The translations under genes were made by a program, and so were the position numbers. A stretch of DNA of 64,000 nucleotides from Tyto alba (taxonomy: Eukaryota > Chordata > Aves > Strigiformes > Tytonidae). The stretch's first letter is position 1. Every line of letters starts with the position of its first letter. Below, piece by piece: positions 27,408-38,695 of the stretch. Under the pieces are notes generated by a model, which did not search any database, was not told the DNA's origin, and saw nothing but the letters and a program-made list of their open reading frames with translations. Location of the stretch: assembly GCF_018691265.1 (NCBI RefSeq), contig NW_024881330.1:18682886-18746885 (forward strand). The letters are read 5' to 3'.

Positions 27408-27435
27408 ATTCTATGATTCTATGAATCTATGAATC
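27408..27435 (+). repeat. CR1 3' octamer tail
   Basis: About 3.5 tandem units of ATTCTATG, with AATCTATG in the later units, form the 3' terminus of the CR1 copy. CR1 ends in such short tandem repeats rather than a poly(A) tail, which makes this a secure marker of the family and of the element's 3' boundary. Confidence 0.95.
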
Positions 27436-28825
27436 AAGTTTCAAAAGGACTATTCTTCTATAATTAGTTGTTAAGGCAGACAAATAGCATCCAGGGACAA
27501 ACAGTAATTCCAGAATAATATAAATCTTCATTATGCAATAAACTCAAGGGAAATATTGAACCTTCTGCTCGCCCAGTGCAGGTCAATTAAGTCATGTTAA
27601 CATTCTAACCTTTGAGGTATTTAAGGGGTGGTGTTAATCAGGCTCAAAAAAAGAAACTATTATTTAATCTCTCAGCACAGTCTTTCCTGTACATTTTCAG
27701 GAAAATTTTCCCTGTGGCACTATTTATATCAACTTCTGTTTAGGTTCTTTCCTTTATTCTTTCTGTCCCCATCTATAAGCTCACTGAAGTAGTATTTTGT
27801 ACATCTCCAGCTCTATTCAATAAATAATAAAATGAGAAAATGGACTTTATTTTATACCCATTTGCTGAAGTCCATAAATGTTAGATTTTATTATAAGAAT
27901 TTGTGAACATATTTAAGATTAGAGACAAAAAAAAAAAAAAAAAAAAAAGAGTGTCTACAGTCTGTCACAGATAACTCCAATGTAATCAAGACTGAATACT
28001 GAATGAAATGGGTGAAATCTGTACACTGCCTATTATCATGACCTGTAATATACTCCTCAAATGTCTTATCATTTTCAGAAAGGAGGATGAATGGCTTAAA
28101 TGATTGATAATACAATGCAGAAGCTTGCAATGTTAGATGACTAGTTCAGATATCTCAAAGTGGTATATAAGATAGCTCCACAGTTGCCTGGAGACATCAT
28201 ACAAAGTTGGGGGTGTAGGTGTGTGTTTCCAGTTTATTCATTGTTTAGTAGTGTAATTACAGTTTGAAAAAATAGGAAAAAAGACAGTGTTAAGTTTCAG
28301 CAAATGCTGCCATTTATTAACAATAAATCAATGTGGACTATATTCAGTAGTCTTGGCCTAACCTTATATATTTATATCCCAGAAAACACCCAGGCAGAAC
28401 TGCTTTGTATATCTGTTGACTTTATGACCAGAAGTCAAGTCTGAAAGCTGAACCTCAAGGATTTAAAATAAATCTGCTCTGAGGAACTTAAGATCTTAAT
28501 ATTTAGGTGTCATTCATGAATTAGCATTTAAATATGTGTCAGTAGTTCATATCAGAGTCAAGCATGTGCACCATAGAGAACATCGTTCACTGCCATCAGC
28601 CATGCCGTGTTGCTCACATCCTTCATTGTCCATTTTAAGTAGTAATACATACTACAACTCTTACTGCTGCCTCAAGCATTACAGGCTCTACTAAAAAATA
28701 TAATTCGAATGTGTGTATCTGTTATTAGTTTAGGTATATGATTACCTAATCTGTGAGAAACTTCTGAATAGGTTAATCCCACACAATATTAAATGGTATG
28801 CCTGTTTTAAAAGAATAACAACCCT

Positions 28826-28851
28826 TGATGACCAGTGGCTACTGGTCATCA
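28826..28851. repeat. Perfect 11-bp hairpin with 4-base loop
   Basis: TGATGACCAGT (28826-28836) and ACTGGTCATCA (28841-28851) are perfect reverse complements around the loop GGCT. No T-tract or promoter context is visible, so a regulatory role is not indicated. It may be a chance palindrome. Confidence 0.8.
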
Positions 28852-29689
28852 TAGGAATACAGCCTCGGGTGTTGGGTAAAATCAGGCACAGGGTTAACAA
28901 TGGAATCAGAGAATAAGCATTCATTGTATATAGAACATGTTTATGTAGTAAATTTCAAGTGTGATGTAGAGTTGAAGACCAGTGAAGAAAAAGCAAAGTG
29001 TAGAGTGTGATAGAAAAGATATGATCTTTCAGTTCTCGGGAAGAAGCTCCTGCTTTGTACTTCTCTCAGTCAAGTGCAGTACAAAGTACAAATTTTAAGG
29101 AACTGTTAGAACTTATCCTAGAATGGTGGTGTGTGTCAAAATTAATTTTTAGTTCTGTTCCTATCTGTAAATAACATTGTTTTAATGCTCATAAATGTAT
29201 TCAACAGTATTTTATCAAAATATCTCACGAACACTTTGCAGATGTAAATTAATAAACTTGTATTCTTCCAGTATGACCACTGAAGAATTTTCTACTAAGA
29301 CCAATTAGAGAACCCCACAGCAGGAAACAGTCACACCAACAAAGGGAGACTTTATGATTTATACTAACACCTAAAGGAAATCAAAAGGAAATGGAGATAC
29401 AGTGATGAAGAGGCTTATTGAAGGCAACAGAGGAAGGCGCTTGAAAGCCAAGAATAAGGTCTGCATGTCCTGTACCTAAACAATCATTTCATTCACTGTT
29501 TCAGCCAAAGAGCAGAGTTTAAAAATCCTCTGAATTTTAGACTGCACTTCTACTGTTTCTATAATCAAAATATCAGGACCAAGATTGATAAATACTCAAG
29601 AGAAAGATCATGATAAGCCCCAAAGATCTCTAGTATTTACCATAGTTTTAAATACCTTTTGTTCTAAAAATATTGTTCAAAACAAGACA

Positions 29690-30320
29690 GGAGCCATTAG
29701 TGTATTTCCCATCTTATGGAACCACCATGCTGGAAAATCTGTTCTGTGTTTAATTAAATGATTACACATCACAGCTAAAAATTAAAAGTAATTACAGTTT
29801 GACTAACATTAAATTAATGGCCTGAGAGCATTCACCTTTGTTTAGACTATGGTATCATTAAGAGAAATATTATTTTCAAAAAATGTTTGATTTACTGAAC
29901 ATAGAAAGTGGGAAAATATCTCATGTAATTAGATGATCAAGGGCAGAGTAATATTACATTGAACTGCAAAGAAAGTCTAGCGGGATATGCAGTGATATCA
30001 ATCCGGTGACATAAACCCGCTGTTGCTAGGAGCTTTGATATCAGCCAGAAATATGCTGAGAAAATTAATTAGAGAAAAATCATTACTGAAGACATAATGT
30101 CACTGATCTTCATTACCCATCATCCAAAAGGGGCTCACTTAATTTGATAAATTTTGTTATTAATATGGAAACATAGATTCATGCTTGCATAATAATGATA
30201 CATTTTACCAGTTGCTGTCAGCATCCTAAAAAAATTACTGTTGCAAGCTGGAAATGTAGCAAATTATGGAAATCACAATTACCTAAATTAAGGTAATTTG
30301 CAAAGAAGAGAAAATATGCT
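29690..30320. promoter_or_regulatory. Candidate conserved non-coding element (enhancer-like)
   Basis: This repeat-free stretch is dense in TAAT-type homeodomain cores: TTTAATTAAATGATTA near 29750, AAGTAATTACAG near 29788, ATTAAATTAATGG near 29808, and AATTAATTAGAG near 30062. It also has an inverted pair AATTACCT/AGGTAATT near 30279-30300. A central part (29975-30050) keeps three CpGs in an otherwise CpG-poor setting and holds a 9-bp inverted repeat, TGATATCAA (29993-30001) and TTGATATCA (30035-30043). The composition is typical of vertebrate developmental enhancers, but conservation cannot be judged from one sequence, and AT-rich DNA yields such sites by chance. Confidence 0.3.
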
Positions 30321-30889
30321 GGTTTTCCACCCTAGTTTGTTTCTTGTCAATGTGGATGTTACATAAATATTTATCTCATTCAGGTGTGCTTCTTGTTTGT
30401 TTCATTGGCTTATATTGACACACTTGCAGTTATTTTATAACAACCCTGTCTCCTCTGTCTCTGTTCCTATCTTAGAACAATATTTTACAACTCTTCAATT
30501 TCAAAGTAGTGAAGGGAATAAAATTTATTTCCCTTTTCTTCAGAAAACATGACCCCTACTGACAGAGCAGAAGGAAAGTGACCACTAACAATTAGTGGGT
30601 CTGTAGCACACTCAATCTGCTTCAATATAATAACCTTTATTGTGGGTCATAATTGTGTAGACACACAATCTTTATGAATCATCACAGCTGTGGTAGTTGT
30701 ACTGGAACAAGAGCAAAGGTGCTAAAATCATGATTCCATGTACTTCATTCCACCTTTTGAACAAAATAATAATTCTTACCTATCAAAAACCGTAATCTGT
30801 GCTACCACTGCATAACATCCTCAGTTAGGACTATATCCAAGATAATTTGTGCTCTCTCCAATAATACAATATCAGGTAATTCTAGAAAA

Positions 30890-31230
30890 AGAAAATATTT
30901 TAAAAGTCATCTAATGATTTCTCTTGTAGTCATCTTGTCCAAACTCCTACTCAAAACAGGACTAACCAGAAAATTAGGTTGGATTATTTAAGGTCTTGTC
31001 CAGTTGAGTTTTGAAAACCACCAATGACAGAAAGTCTGCAACTTTGGGTAATCTGTTCCAGGGTTTAACAACTTTGATTACAAAATTTTCCTTATATTCA
31101 GTGGGAATTTCCAACAGTTTGTGTCTGTTGCCTCTTGTACTTTCCCTGTGAACCTTTAAGATGAACCTGACACCATCTTCTCCAAGCACCCCTCCCTCTT
31201 TAAGCCATGGAAGACTGCAATTAAATCTGT
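30890..31230 (-). mobile_element. CR1 LINE fragment, antisense and old
   Basis: This is the 3' region of a CR1 in reverse orientation. The minus-strand frame at 30974-31189 still reads RFILKVHRESTRGNRHKLL, then VVKPWNRLP, the C-terminal CR1 signature seen also at 15673. Antisense landmarks include GTTGCCTCTTGTACTTTCCC near 31128 and CACCATCTTCTCCAAGCACC near 31171. The tail octamers are lost. The fragment seems to stop at about 31230, where an unclassified segment begins; it may resume after 31870. Confidence 0.85.
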
Positions 31231-31233
31231 CAG

Positions 31234-31863
31234 GAAGCAGGAAGTGGAGGCAGGATCCAAGGGCGACACCAGGGGAGGCAGAAGCAGTTATATCACAGGC
31301 AAGTGCCCAGTCCCACAGTAACCCAGCAAGGCAAGCAGAAAATAACCGATGATGATAACCAACTTCAGTAAGAATCCAGATAGCTGAACAAGACCCTGGT
31401 GATAATTCAGGGCTGAAGTCAATCCAGGAAGTGGAGTTGGCAAGTCAGGGTCAGGATAGGTATGGGAACAGTAGCTAGGATCAGACACCATCCAGCAATT
31501 GTCAGATGAGTCCATCATGATGAGTCAAGTCTGAGGTCAAGACTGGAAGTCAAATCTGTGAGTCACTTCAGTGACTGGATCAAGAATGTATGTGGCCAGG
31601 CACGGACATATTTGTAAGGCTGCTGCATCATAGCTCAGGCCAGCACCATATACAAAAACCTCAGATTAAAAATAGCTCCAATGTGAAGGAAGAGGAGGCC
31701 TCTGGTAAGGCTTCTTAGCAGAGGTATTTGGATCAGCTAATCCTCTGATGTTTCTACCAGGCTTTTCTTGAAGACCTCTAAGGCCAGGTGAGGCTTCTCA
31801 AATAGCCCTCATTAACAGGGAGTTGGCTTTGAGCATGGGCAGCCAAATGCTGCGCCTTCACTA
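31234..31863. mobile_element. Unclassified 630-bp segment, possible insertion
   Basis: This segment is richer in G and C than its surroundings. It contains loose short repeats on the plus strand of the type AAGTCAGGGTCAGGAT and AAGTCTGAGGTCAAGACTGG (31431-31545), and is pyrimidine-rich on the minus strand. It is bounded by a 7-bp direct repeat, CTGTCAG, at 31227-31233 and 31864-31870. The sequence after 31870 (a TTTTCAGACTTCCTTCTCAGAG-like stretch) loosely resembles the next part of an antisense CR1, which would make this an insertion into the CR1 at 30890. I see no clear terminal inverted repeats, no TG...CA ends and no coding domain. The class is unknown and the direct repeat may be chance. 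Confidence 0.35.
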
Positions 31864-31870
31864 CTGTCAG

Positions 31871-34800
31871 TAAAAACTATTATAGGAGGAAAGTAATTTT
31901 TCAGACTTCCTTCTCAGAGTTTAAATGGCAGTTGTATAAGTCACACCTGAATATGATGGTGAGGAAAAGTAGTTTAGAACAGGGCACCAGAAACTGCACC
32001 TTGTGTACTACTTAATTGTATACTACTGTAGGTTGTGTTGTGATCTTTGTACATCCTCTGAACCATACTAAGAGGCTGACATAAAATCTTTCCTTGGATT
32101 AAGTTTACCTAAAGAAATAATGCCCATGGCAAAGGTCCCATGTGAGTGGTTTGAGCTACACAGTGCAGTTCAGGTCCACAAAGCTGGATCCATGATTTTC
32201 TGGGCTCCCCATTGACAAGATTTATACAGAATTTCATACCACCACATGAATGTGCCACCTCAGAGTTCCACTCCCTCGGGTATCTCCATGCTTAATTCCA
32301 CAGTGAAAACATATTTTGAGAGAAGTCTCTCCCCCCTCTGCCACCACCATGAGTCTGTAACAAAAACACAACAAAAAAAGGGGGCTGATCTTACCCAAAA
32401 CATAACCAACTTACTTTGAGTTATTCTTCTGGCTGTATGTACAGTAAAAGCTTTTACCTGGAAATGCACTAATGAGTTGATGATTTCCATGTGTGTTTCC
32501 TTCTTTCTTCTTCTTATGAGACCAGAATTGAGTGTGAGTCATAAGCCTCCCTTGTGTACTTTTAACCCAGTGTAACTGTTGAGTTTAACACTACACTTGA
32601 TATAAAAATATTTGAGACAACACAACACTCCCTGCACAAAGTGAAACTTGACATCATTGAGAAAGCAAGTGTTGATTATCTGAATGTTAATTTTGTTTTT
32701 CATCTTTTACCCTTCTCCACATGGTTGGAGGTTCCCGTGTCATATCTGCCCATCTGGTACCTCGCATAAGCTTATTTTCCTTCACAGGATAGTAAATTTA
32801 ATGTTACTCAACTAAATGTTAGACCTGTAGGAGTATTCATCCTATTAGACAGAACTGGCATTTCCCAGAGATTTATATGGTTCATGTAAACTATGTGTAT
32901 TGTAAAACATACTGAGAAGGTGAAGAATCCATGAACTGTATCCACCTCATAAACAATTTTGCTCTTGTTGGGCCAAAATCTAAGTGTCACTGTCTCCCGA
33001 AAAAAAATAGGCATACTTTTCTTAGTTAAAAGGCTCTAAGCAGGGAGTACACCTGAATGCTTTGACTGGCTTGTGATGATTGTTGTTTAAAAAAAAAAAA
33101 AAAAAGCTTCCAATTGCATGAATTTCCATTTTTAAGAGTTTTTCTTTAGAGAATTGGAAAAGTCATCTATTAAGTTTGCCCTAACATTAAAAATTCTAGA
33201 GAAAACATGTTGTCTAGTCTTTTAAAAGCTGCTGCAATTTTGGGAATCATGCAAAAAGCAAGCTTGGGGCTTCCACAGTCTAACATCATGCTAATTAAAA
33301 ACAAACAAACAAACAAACAAACATTTTTTTCTCTTTTGAGGGATATTGCTGCCTATAGCAGTATTCTCCAATTTAAATCTAGGAGAAAATGTCATTTAAA
33401 TAAAAAGGAAAATCCTTGTGATGTGTAGTCACACAGACTGGTAACAGCCTCAGGTTATGCCCAGGTACTTGCCTTTTTCTTGCTCTTAGACCTTTTCTCA
33501 TTGGCCCTTGGTTGTTATTTTAAATACATACACACACATGAACAAACAATCTGTGCTAAGATGTGTATTAAGAAATGGTATTCATTATTGTTGGATGTGT
33601 TTTATACATGTATATACACAGTTGTTGAAATGGACTAACACATCACAAGATAGATATTAGAAAGTATTAGCAGAATCTTCTGTAGATGGAAAATGATACA
33701 AAATCGTGGCATCATCTGATTTTCTCCTAAAGTAGCAGATCTTCCTACTGATGTTTGATGATAAAGACAATATTGACCAAATGTCCCTAGGCAAAATGGA
33801 ACATATACATGGGTATGTGCATTTAAACTTACCTAACATAAAAAAAAAAAAAAATCTGTGTAAAAAGCATGAGGCAAATGGATTAAGATAAAATTTTAAC
33901 ATACTAGATATGCAGATTTCAGATTGCAAAATTATGTATTTGTGTATTCATTTTACATATACATAATTGTTTCTTCATTTGTTTATAGATACATGCATTT
34001 TTGAAAATTTGTATCAGTGCAACAAAGTTCTTAATTAATGAGCAGCAAGTACTAATAGTGACACTTTTATTCAAAGAAGTATTGTTTAGAATTGTGAAGT
34101 CTTCACTACATCCGAAATACAAGATTATAGCCGAGATACTGTGATATTTCAGTCCTTATAACAGAATTTTGTTATGTCGTGAATCACCAGAATATGAGAT
34201 TTATTTTAAACTAATGATCATCTCTACAATCTTCCTGTCTGCTTTAGAAATAACTCTTGTCACCAGCTGATTAGCTGTACTTTCCTTATTATTCCTATAA
34301 TGCACACAAGCTATCAAAGTTACAGTGCATCAACTGACAAATGTTTCAATTTCTTGCCAACACCTTTTACCATATGATCTGATTCCTTTCATCATATGTA
34401 TATAATGTCAGTAGTGGATTGGCATAGAGATCTTATGAAAGCAGATGCTATCACAACCACATAAGCACACAAGTCAAAATAGAAACATTAGTGCTTTGGG
34501 ATTAAACTTGACATTTTACATTTAAACAAGTTCACCAGGGACTCCTGAAGAAACTAAAAAGGAAACGTAATGAAAACAGGCATAAGGTGTTACATTCTTT
34601 TGTCTTGCAAAAAATAAACTGCTGAGTAAATATATTCATGAACTAAACAAGACTCCTCTTTCCCTAATATCTCAAAAAATAGTCAGTAGTATCTTACACT
34701 TATAAAATGTGCATGTGTGAGAAAGCATAATGGTGTAAAAGTGTCCAGTTGTATGCAGGAATATAGTCTTAGTATTAGAAGCAATTGAAGAATATTTTGC

Positions 34801-35095
34801 AGTTGAGAGAAGACAATATTACTTCTATTTTACTTTTAGATTTCAGTGAAATGTCAAACAGATTTTTTATTTCCTACATGGCTTTGTTTTTCAGCCATAG
34901 AAATAAACTCTGCATTACATTATACAGTAAAATTATTCCATTAGTCATTAATCAATTAGGATACATGCATTAAGGTTGACAAGCATAAGAAAGTTCTGTG
35001 AAAAACGTTTCTTAATGAAACCATGTCCTCATAAGAAACAATGTTCAGTTTTGCAGTTTTCTAGTTACTGTTTACAAAAATATATAAAAAACTGG
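31871..35095. other. Gene-free AT-rich DNA with simple repeats
   Basis: Apart from a possible short CR1 continuation just after 31870, nothing is identifiable. Simple sequence includes a run of 17 A at 33089-33105, the (AAAC)n tract at 33297-33322 and a run of A at about 33841-33854. Confidence 0.6.
33297..33322. repeat. (AAAC)n microsatellite
   Basis: About six tandem AAAC units follow the sequence CTAATT. It is a simple microsatellite and no mobile element is evident beside it. Confidence 0.9.
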
Positions 35096-35100
35096 CTGAT

Positions 35101-35605
35101 TATCGTGGTTCAGGCTGGAATAGAGTTCATGTTGGTTTCGGTAGCTGGAGGAGTGCTGATGCACACTGAGATCTCAGGGAATCTCCAGCTCCACGTGCCC
35201 TGCCTGTGTGCGAGCATGTGGGAGGTGGGGGGGAGCACAGCTGGAGGGCTGGGCCTGGATTGCCTGATATTCCATGTTATGTGATGTTATGCTCACCATA
35301 TAAAGGAAGGAGTGGGCGGGAAGGCGCTCACTCTCACTTCCAGGAGTGTTGCCGCGATGTCTTTGTGTTTCGGGATTGCTAGCTGGGAACGGGTGGGGTG
35401 TCGGTTGGGGGGGTGGTGAGCAACTGTATTGTACATTACCCATTTATACTGACACCGTATTATTTTATTACTCTTATTAAACTGTTTTTATCTCAACCTG
35501 CAAGTTTCCCTTTGCCCCTCTAATTCCCTCCCCATTCCCATGTGAGGGGAGGGTGGGTGAGCGGCTGCATGGTGTTTAGCTGCTGACCAGGCTCAAACCA
35601 TGACA
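35101..35605 (+). mobile_element. Solo LTR, group A, plus strand
   Basis: This is a complete 505-bp LTR flanked by a perfect 5-bp target-site duplication, CTGAT, at 35096-35100 and 35606-35610. It starts TATCGTGGTTCAGG where the 39271 copy has TGTCCTGGTTCAGG, so the canonical first TG has mutated to TA; it ends AAACCATGACA. A TATAAA box lies at 35299-35304 after a G-rich U3 (GGGAGGTGGGGGGGAGCACA near 35219). The 3' part carries TTAAACTGTTTTTATCTCAA near 35477, near the likely R/U5 area. It shares most of its length with the copies at 9718 and 39271. No internal retroviral sequence adjoins it. Confidence 0.92.
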
Positions 35606-37041
35606 CTGATGTTCATAATTTTCATACTTAGCTTTTTATTCAGATACTGAAAGACAACATGGAGCCAAGTTCAGGCACATTGTGGGTTGAATGCTCAGAT
35701 AATAACTAATGGTTAAATGCCAATTGTCTAACGCTTCTATTGTATTGGAAATGCTCACATAAGCAAAACATATATTGATTCCTTTATTCAAAACTCATGT
35801 TTCTTTTCTTACGCATTGCATGGGAAATAAAAAAAAAGAGATCTTGATATTTTATTTTAATATATAACTTTACATCATCAACAAGGCTGCAAAGAGTAAT
35901 GCAAGGAGAAAAGTATTTTAGACTAAGGGTTTTCAGTAATCTTTTCAGATATGTTGTGGTAAGAAAGTTAAACTTTAGGAAGCAGCAATGCAGTTGCCAT
36001 AGTAATGTTATAAAGATTGTTTGGTAAATCCACTTGCAACTGAGGTATTTTTTCTCTTTAAATAACAATAAATAAAAATAATATTATTGATATCACTGAT
36101 TAATGTTTTAAAGCACCATGGAAGTTTTTCTTAAAGGTGGATCCAAATAAGAAGAAAAAAAATTTTTCACTTAACCCTCAAAGGCATTTTTTATGCAAGG
36201 GAGAGTGAGGAGAACAAAATTAAAAACCTGGATCTAGTTGGGAGAATAGGGAGCAAACTGCATTACAAAGCTGACATGATATGCTTCACAAAAGAGAAGG
36301 GGTGGAAACATGAACAGACAAGACAGTTAATCTTAAAATGAGGGCAAGAACACTAAATGTAAACAAGATGCAAAAGAAAGCATCAGAGGGAATGAAAAAA
36401 AGAACAAAATTATTGAAGACTGAAAAGGGGATTTGTTCCCATTTCTGTGTTGGTTTAATTCTTTGTAATTCTTTTTATTTCTTAAGCTAGTAAATACTGC
36501 TGTCAGATCAGTTAAGCCTTTTGCAGATAACAAAGCATAATTGTTCATCTTTTTAAATTTACAGACAGTTTTCAACCTATTGATTGTGATGTCATTGGCT
36601 AAATTTTATTAATATCTCAATGCAGAGAGTTGTTTTGGGTGTGAGTGGTTTCTTTCTTCACTTTGGGTTGAACCCCTGCTGATACATCAAAACAACTGTT
36701 CATTTTCTGAGAGCTACTGTTCTGTTTACATACCAAAGATTTCCTTCTTTCTTTCTGGGAAAGAAACTAAGATAGTTGAATGTGCAATGACAGTGTTGTG
36801 TCATATCCTCAAATGCCATGAACTCCTTGTTCTCCCAAACCCACTCGTACCAGTCTGTAGCAGGCTGGTAAAATTGGAGCATTTTGCTTGGTTCCATCTG
36901 TTACAGAATCCATTAACTGGGTCTCATACACTTCCAAACTAAATAAATATTGCCGAGGAAGGTATGTCAATCCAGTCTAACTTCTTTCTCCAGTCATAAA
37001 TACTCCCAGTTCACCACATTAACATCTGGTTTAACACTTAC

Positions 37042-37042
<1 letters not shown>

Positions 37043-37075
<33 letters not shown>
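37043..37075. repeat. Poly(A) run of 33
   Basis: This is an uninterrupted run of 33 A, the longest in the window. The upstream sequence shows no retrocopy or SINE that I can recognise, and no target-site duplication is obvious. I treat it as a simple repeat. Confidence 0.9.
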
Positions 37076-37076
<1 letters not shown>

Positions 37077-37688
37077 CCAGAAAGTAAGGAAAAATGACCT
37101 AGGAAATGAATTTACCAACTACCAAGACAAGTGCAAGAGGGAATTTTACGTTGCTGATTCTTTTTTCCTCAGTGTAGTAATAAATTGTAATACCAGAATG
37201 TGTGCTTGAAAAGCTTTACTGATAAAAATCCTCTACAGATGATCTTGTATTGTGATAATTGTCTACCGTTAATTGTTTATTTCTGCAAGTGTCAAAGGAA
37301 AAACATATAGTGTCAAAGGAAAGATTATTGCTTTCTTGAAGAATAATAAAAGTAATATTTTTATATAGGTTTTTGAAGAAAGAAACATATCTAGAAGATA
37401 TAACAAAGGGAGGGAGTTACTGAAGCAAATAATTACATGGCAAAAATAAGTGCTCCTTAACAAATATAAAATGTCTGAAATATTTGCAGAAAACAATCTG
37501 CTTATGAAAGCCACTCATATGTAAAGGAAAGGTCCAAAAGGCTGGAAAACAAACAAAACCACCACCAACAAAAGGTCTCTGACATCTATGATGAAGAGAT
37601 ATCCAAGAACCAAGTGATAATCAAAAATTGTATTTCACAGATGGAAATGGCTAGAATAATAGCACTGAATTAAAATAAACCACATCTT

Positions 37689-37693
<5 letters not shown>

Positions 37694-37746
<53 letters not shown>
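37694..37746. repeat. (GATA)n microsatellite
   Basis: About 13 uninterrupted GATA units are present, so the tract is probably length-polymorphic. It is the only long perfect tetranucleotide tract in the window. Confidence 0.97.
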
Positions 37747-37747
<1 letters not shown>

Positions 37748-38695
37748 AGAGAAATAGATAGCTAAAGGTAATAAATTATTACAACTTTCCAAAAGAAACT
37801 CCATGTTTAACAGTAAAATAGCTAATTGATCCATGCTATCCTGGCATGAAATTAATTCACCAGGTCAGTTCTGTATGTAAACAATACAGAGATCAATTAC
37901 TGTCATGAAACTGAGGGCATCTTCTGTAAGTGCAACCGTATTCAGTGATGAAAGTGCAATTTGGTCTGTTAAAGTATCAAATGAGAACAATATCTCTACT
38001 CTTCCCCAGACTTTGGAAGAAGTCTAAAAGGGAGAATTTTGAACTAAACCAAGCACAAGATGACTTTGATGCTATACTTATACACTTAGCTTCAATATAG
38101 GCTAAGATTTAAATCCACAGAATAAAGGGCTTATGTTATGTGTTGAAACTATTACAATTAAGAACACAGTAATGCCATTTCAAAATGCTTTTATTAACAT
38201 GGAGTTTACTTTGTTCATGCATTGCTTCTCTCTATTGCTTTTTCTGAATCTGAATAGCTAAGGTGCTAAGAGCACAAAGTGCTCTTAAAAATTCCTCATA
38301 GTAAAAATCCTGATATTCTATCTTGTGCAGACTCTGACCTATTATAAGTAGCCTGAAAAAGTTTTATTCTTAAAAACACCTGAGGTATTCAGAATAATAT
38401 AAATCACATATTACATTTTTCCCTGAGAGATCTAACACAATTTTTAACCCTTGTTGAGTCCCAAATTTGGCCACATTTTAGTGTCTCCTACCTCTTTCTT
38501 CTATGAGTCATTGCATTTTGATGGATAAATGGTCCCCTACCACCTCTTGCCATGTGTTTTCCTGGTATGATTTTGTCCAGGTCCACCCATGCAGAGGATC
38601 TATTTTCCCCAGAAGATGAGAGATTGGAAAAAAGTCATCAAAGGTGAAAACCTCAGACTGCATCTGCATGGCGACTTTGATGATTCCTTGAAGAG

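Larger units (their letters stand above)
26425..27435 (+). mobile_element. CR1 LINE, sense, 5'-truncated, best-preserved copy
   Basis: About 1 kb of CR1 covers the end of the reverse transcriptase domain, the C-terminal region and the whole 3' end. It finishes with the diagnostic tail of ATTCTATG octamers at 27408-27435. The 5' end falls in the RT domain, as expected for CR1 copies, which are usually truncated during target-primed reverse transcription. The reading frame is largely intact up to 27127. No clear target-site duplication is visible, which is common for CR1. This copy is better preserved than the fragments at 14945, 23020 and 30890. Confidence 0.95.
27436..30889. other. Gene-free AT-rich DNA, with a possible conserved element
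   Basis: No gene or transposon was identified. There is a run of 22 A at 27927-27948, a perfect hairpin at 28826-28851 and a homeodomain-site-rich stretch at 29690-30320 (both listed separately). Confidence 0.6.
35611..38690. other. Gene-free AT-rich DNA with simple repeats
   Basis: No gene or transposon was identified. It contains a 33-base A run at 37043-37075, a GATA microsatellite at 37694-37746, a short direct repeat of GTGTCAAAGGAAA near 37290 and 37311, and a 9-bp perfect hairpin (TAAGAGCAC, loop AAA, GTGCTCTTA) at 38267-38287. No retroviral internal sequence lies between the two group A LTRs that bracket this region. Confidence 0.65.

Noticed and set aside
37043..37075. The 33-A run as the tail of a processed pseudogene
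   Set aside because: No transcript-like sequence, polyadenylation signal or target-site duplication is visible next to it.
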